64,000 nt of DNA from Paracoccus solventivorans (GTDB lineage: Bacteria; Pseudomonadota; Alphaproteobacteria; Rhodobacterales; Rhodobacteraceae): assembly GCF_900142875.1 (NCBI RefSeq), contig NZ_FRCK01000002.1, positions 1-64,000 of the forward strand, read 5' to 3'. Below, one piece after another: positions 59,346 through 64,000 of the stretch (position 1 is the stretch's first letter; each line of letters begins with the position of its first letter). Both the position numbers and the translations under genes were made by a program. Below the pieces are notes generated by a model that saw only the letters and a list, made by a program, of their open reading frames with translations, was not told the origin of the DNA and searched no databases.

Positions 59346-61766
59346 TCACGAAAACCGCCGCAGCCTCAGCGCATTGGTCACCACGAACACCGAGGACAGC
59401 GCCATCGCCGCCGCCCCCAGCATCGGCGACAGCCGCGGCCCGCCGAAGGGCACCAGCACCCCCATCGCCACCGGGATCAGCGCCACGTTATAGGCGAAGG
59501 CCCAGAACAGGTTCTGCCTGATGTTGCGCATCACCGCCCGGCTCAGCCGGATGGCGCGGGGGACCGAGGCCGGATCGCCCGAGGACAGCACCACCTCGGC
59601 CGCCTCGATCGCCACGTCGGTGCCCGAGCCGATGGCGATGCCGGTCTCGGCGGCGGCCAGCGCCGGGGCGTCGTTGATGCCGTCGCCGACGAAGACGCTG
59701 CCCTCGCCCATGGCGCGGATCGCGTCCAGCTTGCCCTCGGGCAGGACGCCGCCGGTGACGTGGTCCATGCCCAGCCGGGCGCCGACCGCATCCGCCGCCG
59801 CCTGCACGTCGCCGGAAATCAGCCGCGTCTGGATGCCGAGCCCGTGCAGCCCGGCAATCGCCGCGGCCGAGGTCTCGCGCAGCGGGTCGGCCATGGCCAT
59901 CACCGCCACATGGGCACCGTCCAGCGCCACATGCACCGGGGTCGCGGGCTCGGCCGACAGCGCCTCGGCGCGGGCGATCAGCGCGGGCTCGGGAGAGATC
60001 CCGGCCTCGGACAGGGCGCGGGCATTGCCGATCAGCACCGCGCGGCCCTCGACCGTCGCCGCCAGCCCGCGCCCGGCCGAGGCCGACACGCCGCTGGCCG
60101 CGGCAGGCGCAATTCCGCGCGCCCGCGCCGCCTCGATCACCGCCGCGGCCAGCGGATGTTCGGACTGCGCCTCGGCGCCGGCGGCCAGTCGCAGGACCTC
60201 ATCCTCGGCAACCCCGCCCGCGACCTCCAGCGCGACCAGTGCCGGGCGGCCCATGGTCAGCGTGCCGGTCTTGTCGAACCCGACCACCCGCGCGTCGGCC
60301 AGCCGCTGCAACGCATCGCCGCGGCGGAACAGGATCCCCAGCTCGGCCCCGCGCCCGGTGCCGACCATGATCGAGACCGGCACCGCCAGCCCCATCGCAC
60401 AGGGGCAGGCGATGATCAGCACCGAGATGGCGGACACCAGCGCCACCGCCAGCCCCGCCCCCAGCGCCAGCCAGACCGCAAAGCTCAGCATCGCCAGCGC
60501 GATCACCACCGGCACGAACACCCGCGTCACCCGGTCGACCAGCCCCTGCACCGGCAGCTTGGCGGCCTGCGCGTCCTCGACCATGCGCACGATCCGCGCC
60601 AGCGCGGTGTCGGCGCCCGTGGCGGTCACCCGGTAGACCAGCGCCGAGGCTCCGTTCACCGTCCCCCCGGTCACCGGATCTCCGGGGGCCTTGGCGACGG
60701 GCAGCGGCTCGCCGGTCAGCATGGATTCGTCGATGGCGCCCTCGCCCTCGACCAGCTCGCCATCGACGGCGACACGGCCGCCGGGCAGCAGCTGCACCAG
60801 ATCGCCGGGGACCAGCTCGGCCACCGCGACCTCGACCGGCTCGCCCGCGCGGATGACGCGGGCGGTGGCGGGGGCGAGCTCGACCAGCCGCCGGATCGCC
60901 TGCCCCGCCCGGCCCCGCGCCCGCGCCTCGAGCCAGCGGCCCAGCAGGATCAGGGTGACGATGACGGCCGCGGCCTCGTAATACACATGCACGCCGCCCT
61001 CGGGCAGCACGCCGGGCGCGAATGTGGCGACTGTGGAGTAAAGGAACGCCGCCCCCGCCCCCATCGCCACCAGGCTGTTCATTTCCGGCGCGCCGCGCAG
61101 CAGCGCCGGAATGCCGATGGTAAAGAAGATCCGCCCCGGCCCGGCCAGCACCGCCAGGGTCAGCAGGAACTGCAGGATCCACAGCGGCTGCGTGCCGACC
61201 ACCGACATCAGCCAGTGGTGGAACGGCGGGTAGGCGTGGCCGCCCATCTCGGCGATGAACACCGGCAGGGTCAGCGCCGCAGACAGGATCATCCGGCGGC
61301 GCATCGCGCCGGCCTCATCCTCGGGCGGCGGGGCGTCGGGGGCGTCCTCGGGCGCGCTGGCCTTGTAGCCCGCGCGTGTCACCGTGCCCGCCAGCGCCTG
61401 CGGGGAAATCCCCGGCGCATGGGTGACGGTGACCGAGCGGGTGGCGAGGTTGGCGACAGCTTCGGCGACGCCGGGCAGGGCCAGCAGCGCGCGCTCGACC
61501 CGCCCGGTGCACGAGGCGCAGGTCATGCCCTCGACCGACAGCCGGGTGCTGTCCAGCGCGGCGGGGTAGCCGGCGCGGCCCACGGCCTCGATCGCGGGGG
61601 CAAGGGCGGCCGTGTCGTCAAGCTCCAGCCGGGCGCGGCGGGTGGCCAGGTTGACGCTGGCCGCGGCGACGCCGGGCACGGCGGCAAGCGCGCGTTCCGC
61701 CCGGCCAACGCAGGAGGCGCAGCTCAGGCCCTCGAGCTGCAGTTCGATCTGTCTGGGGTGTTGCAT
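59346..61766 (-). CDS. copA: copper-exporting P1B-type ATPase
   Basis: 806 residues. Two N-terminal HMA domains (LSCASC and MTCASC), eight membrane helices, the metal-site ACPCAMG in helix 6, the phosphorylated aspartate in DKTGTLTMG, the EHPLAAA nucleotide-domain motif, and GDGINDAPALA. The pattern fits a Cu(I) exporter that clears cytoplasmic copper. ATG 61766 gives a standard N-terminus. The upstream gap of 438 bp carries no recognised cueR. It is convergent with cobB. Confidence 0.94.
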   Translation of the reverse strand: MQHPRQIELQLEGLSCASCVGRAERALAAVPGVAAASVNLATRRARLELDDTAALAPAIEAVGRAGYPAALDSTRLSVEGMTCASCTGRVERALLALPGVAEAVANLATRSVTVTHAPGISPQALAGTVTRAGYKASAPEDAPDAPPPEDEAGAMRRRMILSAALTLPVFIAEMGGHAYPPFHHWLMSVVGTQPLWILQFLLTLAVLAGPGRIFFTIGIPALLRGAPEMNSLVAMGAGAAFLYSTVATFAPGVLPEGGVHVYYEAAAVIVTLILLGRWLEARARGRAGQAIRRLVELAPATARVIRAGEPVEVAVAELVPGDLVQLLPGGRVAVDGELVEGEGAIDESMLTGEPLPVAKAPGDPVTGGTVNGASALVYRVTATGADTALARIVRMVEDAQAAKLPVQGLVDRVTRVFVPVVIALAMLSFAVWLALGAGLAVALVSAISVLIIACPCAMGLAVPVSIMVGTGRGAELGILFRRGDALQRLADARVVGFDKTGTLTMGRPALVALEVAGGVAEDEVLRLAAGAEAQSEHPLAAAVIEAARARGIAPAAASGVSASAGRGLAATVEGRAVLIGNARALSEAGISPEPALIARAEALSAEPATPVHVALDGAHVAVMAMADPLRETSAAAIAGLHGLGIQTRLISGDVQAAADAVGARLGMDHVTGGVLPEGKLDAIRAMGEGSVFVGDGINDAPALAAAETGIAIGSGTDVAIEAAEVVLSSGDPASVPRAIRLSRAVMRNIRQNLFWAFAYNVALIPVAMGVLVPFGGPRLSPMLGAAAMALSSVFVVTNALRLRRFS

Positions 61767-62204
61767 GGGATGCCTCTTCGATTCGCATGGATGTCAGGAT
61801 CGAAGAAGCGGGCCGGCGGGCCCTGCGGACGGCCCGGCGGCTCGGCCGCAGCCTCGGCCGGGCGCCGCGGCGGCATCCGGTCCCGGGGCTGCGCGACGCG
61901 CGGGGGCTGCGCGGTGACCCGGCGCCCGCGCTGGTGACAGCGGCAGCCGCGCCCGCCCTGCCCACGGCACAGATGCGCCGGGCGCACCGCGGCGCGGCGC
62001 GGCGCGCGGGCGACGGTCGGGATCGATTTGCGGGGCTGGCAGCACATGGGCAGGGTTCCTTACGCCGTCCCGATATGGGCGCGAAACCGCGCCGCTGCAA
62101 CCGTCACGCCGCTTTGAGTTGAAACCGCCGCCGCCGCAGGTTAGCGCTGGGGCCCGAAACCAAGTCTGAAACCACACCCGAAATCAACGGGGGACAGGAC
62201 ACCG
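61767..62204. other. upstream region of copA with ambiguous open frames
   Basis: No gene is called with confidence. Minus-strand frame 62047-61724 opens with MCCQPRK, has two further clustered cysteines (LCRGQGGRGCRCH) and a Pro-rich stretch, shows high third-position GC for most of its length, and overlaps the copA start; it might be a copper-responsive leader. A plus-strand frame (61787-62122) has similar third-position bias, so composition cannot decide. The copA promoter should lie here; no clear CueR-type box was found. Confidence 0.4.
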
Positions 62205-62828
62205 ATGACCGGCCGCATGAACCGCCGCCAGATGATGATGCTGTCGCTGCCGCTCATGGCCGCGCCCTCGGCGCTGCTGGCGCAGGCGGCACGGCCCACG
62301 GCCGCCGCCGCGCCTGCCGCTGCTGCCGCGACCCCGGCCGCACCGCGCAGCCGCGCCCCTTATGACCCCGCCCCGACCGAGGTCGCGATCCGCGACGGGT
62401 TCGAGGTCGGCTCGATCATCGTGGTGTCGAACCAGTATTATCTTTACCATGTGATCGCCCCGGGCCGGGCGGTGCGCTACGGCGTCGCCGTCGGCACTGC
62501 CGAGCTGGTGTGGAAAGGCCGCGCCGTGGTCGGGCGCAAGGTGGAATGGCCCAGCTGGACCCCCACCCCCGCGATGATCGAGCGCAAGCCCGAGCAATAT
62601 GCCAAATACGCCAACGGGATGCCGGGCGGGCCGCAAAACCCGCTGGGCGCACGGGCGCTGTATCTGCACACCGTGTCCGGGCAGGACACCTCGATCCGCA
62701 TCCACGGCACCACCGAGCCGGGGTCGATCGGGCGGGCGGTGTCGAACGGCTGCATCCGCATGCGCAACGAGGCGGTGATGGACCTGTTCGACAAGGTGCC
62801 GCTGGGCACCCCGGTCTACGTCTACTGA
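62205..62828 (+). CDS. L,D-transpeptidase (YkuD family)
   Basis: 207 residues. An N-terminal signal (MNRRQMMMLSLPLMAAPSALLAQA region; Arg-Arg could be Tat-like) and an Ala/Pro linker precede the YkuD domain with HGTTEP and the catalytic Cys in SNGCIRM. It links meso-diaminopimelate residues of peptidoglycan or attaches lipoprotein in the periplasm. ATG 62205 has AGGAC upstream; ATG 62217 is an alternative start. Nearly abuts the next gene. Confidence 0.92.
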   Translation: MTGRMNRRQMMMLSLPLMAAPSALLAQAARPTAAAAPAAAAATPAAPRSRAPYDPAPTEVAIRDGFEVGSIIVVSNQYYLYHVIAPGRAVRYGVAVGTAELVWKGRAVVGRKVEWPSWTPTPAMIERKPEQYAKYANGMPGGPQNPLGARALYLHTVSGQDTSIRIHGTTEPGSIGRAVSNGCIRMRNEAVMDLFDKVPLGTPVYVY

Positions 62829-62830
62829 GC

Positions 62831-63907
62831 TTGCAGCCGGCCGAGTTCCAGCTGACCTCTCTGACCGGGCTGGCAGGCGCCGGGTTCGATGCGATCATCG
62901 ACGCGCGCTCGCCGTCCGAGTTCGCCGAGGACCACCTGCCCGGCGCGATCAACCTGCCGGTGCTGGACGACGCGCAGCGGGCCGAGGTCGGCACCATCTA
63001 CAAGCAGGTCTCGCCCTTTCAGGCCCGCAAGATCGGCGGCGCGCTGGCCGCGGCCAATGTCGCGCGCCATGTGGCGGGGCCGCTGGCTGGGCATGGCGGC
63101 GGCTGGCGGCCGCTGGTCTATTGCTGGCGCGGCGGGCAGCGTTCCGGCGCGTTCGCCACGATCCTGGCACAGATCGGCTGGCGCACCGCGCGGCTGTCGG
63201 GCGGCTGGAAAAGCTGGCGCGCGCTGGTGCTGGATCAGGTGGAACGCCGCGGCCCGCCCGCGCCGGTGGTGGTGCTGGACGGCAATACCGGCGCCGCCAA
63301 GACCGAGATCCTGCACCGTCTGGCCGCGCGCGGGGTGCAGGTGGTCGACCTCGAGGGGCTGGCCAACCACCGCGGCAGCCTGTTCGGCGCCCGCCCCGGC
63401 GGCCAGCCGGCGCAGAAGCTGTTCGAGACGCGGCTGGCGCTGGCGCTGGCCGGGCTCGATCCCGCGCGGCCGGTGGTGGTCGAGGCCGAAAGCTCTCGCA
63501 TCGGCGGGCTGGCGCTGCCCCGGGCGATGTGGCGCGCGATCTGCGAGGCACCGCGGCTGCGGCTGTCGGTGCCGGTGGCGGCCCGTGCCGCCTATACCGC
63601 CCGCGCCTATGCCGATGCGGTCTTGGAACCCGGCCGGGTCGAGGCCACCGTCGCCCGGCTTGCCCCCCTGCACCCGGCCGAGCGGATCGAGGACTGGCGC
63701 ACCCTCGCGCAGCGCGGCGAATGGGCGGCGCTCGCCGAGGGGCTGATGCGCCACCATTACGACCCGCGCTATGAAAAGCACCGCGCCCGCCACGACGCGC
63801 TTGAGCGCGCGGTGATCGAGGTCGCGCGGCTGGACGCGGCCGGGCTGGACGATGCCGCCGCCCGGGTCGAGGCCGCGGTGGCCGGGCTGCATCCGCAGGG
63901 TCTGTAA
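62831..63907 (+). CDS. mnmH: tRNA 2-selenouridine synthase
   Basis: 358 residues. An N-terminal rhodanese domain (IDARSPSEFAEDHLPGAINLP) contains the catalytic cysteine in YCWRGGQRS, and a P-loop domain has LDGNTGAAKTEIL. SelU/MnmH geranylates 2-thiouridine at the wobble position of tRNA and replaces sulfur by selenium. The start is TTG 62831, 2 bp after the L,D-transpeptidase stop; no ATG in frame fits, which is unusual but gives the family length. Translational coupling to the upstream gene is likely. Confidence 0.9.
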   Translation: MQPAEFQLTSLTGLAGAGFDAIIDARSPSEFAEDHLPGAINLPVLDDAQRAEVGTIYKQVSPFQARKIGGALAAANVARHVAGPLAGHGGGWRPLVYCWRGGQRSGAFATILAQIGWRTARLSGGWKSWRALVLDQVERRGPPAPVVVLDGNTGAAKTEILHRLAARGVQVVDLEGLANHRGSLFGARPGGQPAQKLFETRLALALAGLDPARPVVVEAESSRIGGLALPRAMWRAICEAPRLRLSVPVAARAAYTARAYADAVLEPGRVEATVARLAPLHPAERIEDWRTLAQRGEWAALAEGLMRHHYDPRYEKHRARHDALERAVIEVARLDAAGLDDAAARVEAAVAGLHPQGL

Positions 63908-63913
63908 AGGGAA

Positions 63914-63936
63914 CGGCCGCGCGATCTGCGCGGCCG
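63914..63936 (+). terminator. hairpin after mnmH
   Basis: CGGCCGCGC and GCGCGGCCG form a 9-bp stem with a 5-nt loop, 6 bp past the stop codon. Confidence 0.65.
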
Positions 63937-63937
63937 C

Positions 63938-63993
63938 AACCGGGGGTTTTCCACCCCCGGGACCCCCGTAGGGTATTTTTACCAGAAAGAAGC
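63938..63993 (+). repeat. intergenic repeat copy I
   Basis: CCGGGGG-TTTTCCA-CCCCCGG hairpin, CCCCCGTAGGGTATTTTTACC, then AGAAAGAAGCC. Full-length member of the family at the window end; the last seven bases beyond it show nothing. Confidence 0.85.
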
Positions 63994-64000
63994 CCTCTGG

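Overview
The window is high-GC alphaproteobacterial chromosome, most likely from Paracoccus or a close relative in the Rhodobacteraceae/Paracoccaceae. The evidence is an NDUFS4-like complex I subunit, a GapR/DUF2312 protein, an omega-transaminase that from memory closely resembles the Paracoccus denitrificans enzyme, the order sucC-lipoprotein-sucD-sucA-sucB-(small protein)-(MAPEG)-lpd with a two-lipoyl-domain SucB, and a dispersed GC-rich intergenic repeat ending in a conserved ATATTT...GAAGAA block. No rRNA, CRISPR array, prophage or plasmid replication gene was seen.

Layout. 1-714: edge of an IS5-family element and a gene-free, AT-richer stretch. 715-10085: mostly housekeeping genes (complex I accessory subunit, Cu/Zn SOD, uvrB, orphan ParA, M19 dipeptidase, tRNA-Thr, gapR, dtd), with two damaged genes: a methyltransferase with a one-base frameshift, and an unknown protein cut short by an in-frame TAG. 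10308-22062: a divergent catabolic locus. An Lrp-type regulator and an SDR-glyoxalase fusion lie on the minus strand. A peptide-type ABC transporter, FAD oxidoreductase, ATC-hydrolase-like protein, M20 amidohydrolase and PLP cysteine-desulfhydrase-like enzyme lie on the plus strand. Together they suggest uptake of a thiazoline or carbamoyl-cysteine-like compound and its breakdown through cysteine. 22066-30311: a GntR-controlled locus with two copies of one palindromic operator, a branched-chain-type ABC transporter whose permease and both ATPases form one polypeptide, a 3-hydroxyacyl-CoA-dehydrogenase-like enzyme, a BKACE enzyme and an SDR; this suggests breakdown of a beta-hydroxy acid through a beta-keto acid.

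30540-39789: miaB, a small exported protein, an omega-transaminase, then a surface-polysaccharide group: a 1214-residue sulfotransferase/coiled-coil/double-glycosyltransferase protein, a second sulfotransferase-like protein and WecB. 39866-49500: the 2-oxoglutarate dehydrogenase/succinyl-CoA synthetase operon, preceded by two palindromes exactly 21 bp apart. 49704-57699: lytic transglycosylase, DUF2218, nadK, glyA, alpha/beta hydrolase, DksA-like protein, lepA and an EamA transporter. 57800-62204: copper handling (HMA chaperone, CopA ATPase) around a sirtuin gene. 62205-63907: L,D-transpeptidase and tRNA 2-selenouridine synthase.

The most unusual observations are a copy of the intergenic repeat lying in frame inside the large glycosyltransferase gene, apparently joining two ancestral genes; the putative thiazoline-to-cysteine operon; the fused Liv transporter with its GntR twin operators; and a 110-bp composite form of the repeat containing a 29-nt palindrome, present twice. 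Coordinates of hairpins and repeats were read by eye. Family names rest on recalled motifs, not on database searches.
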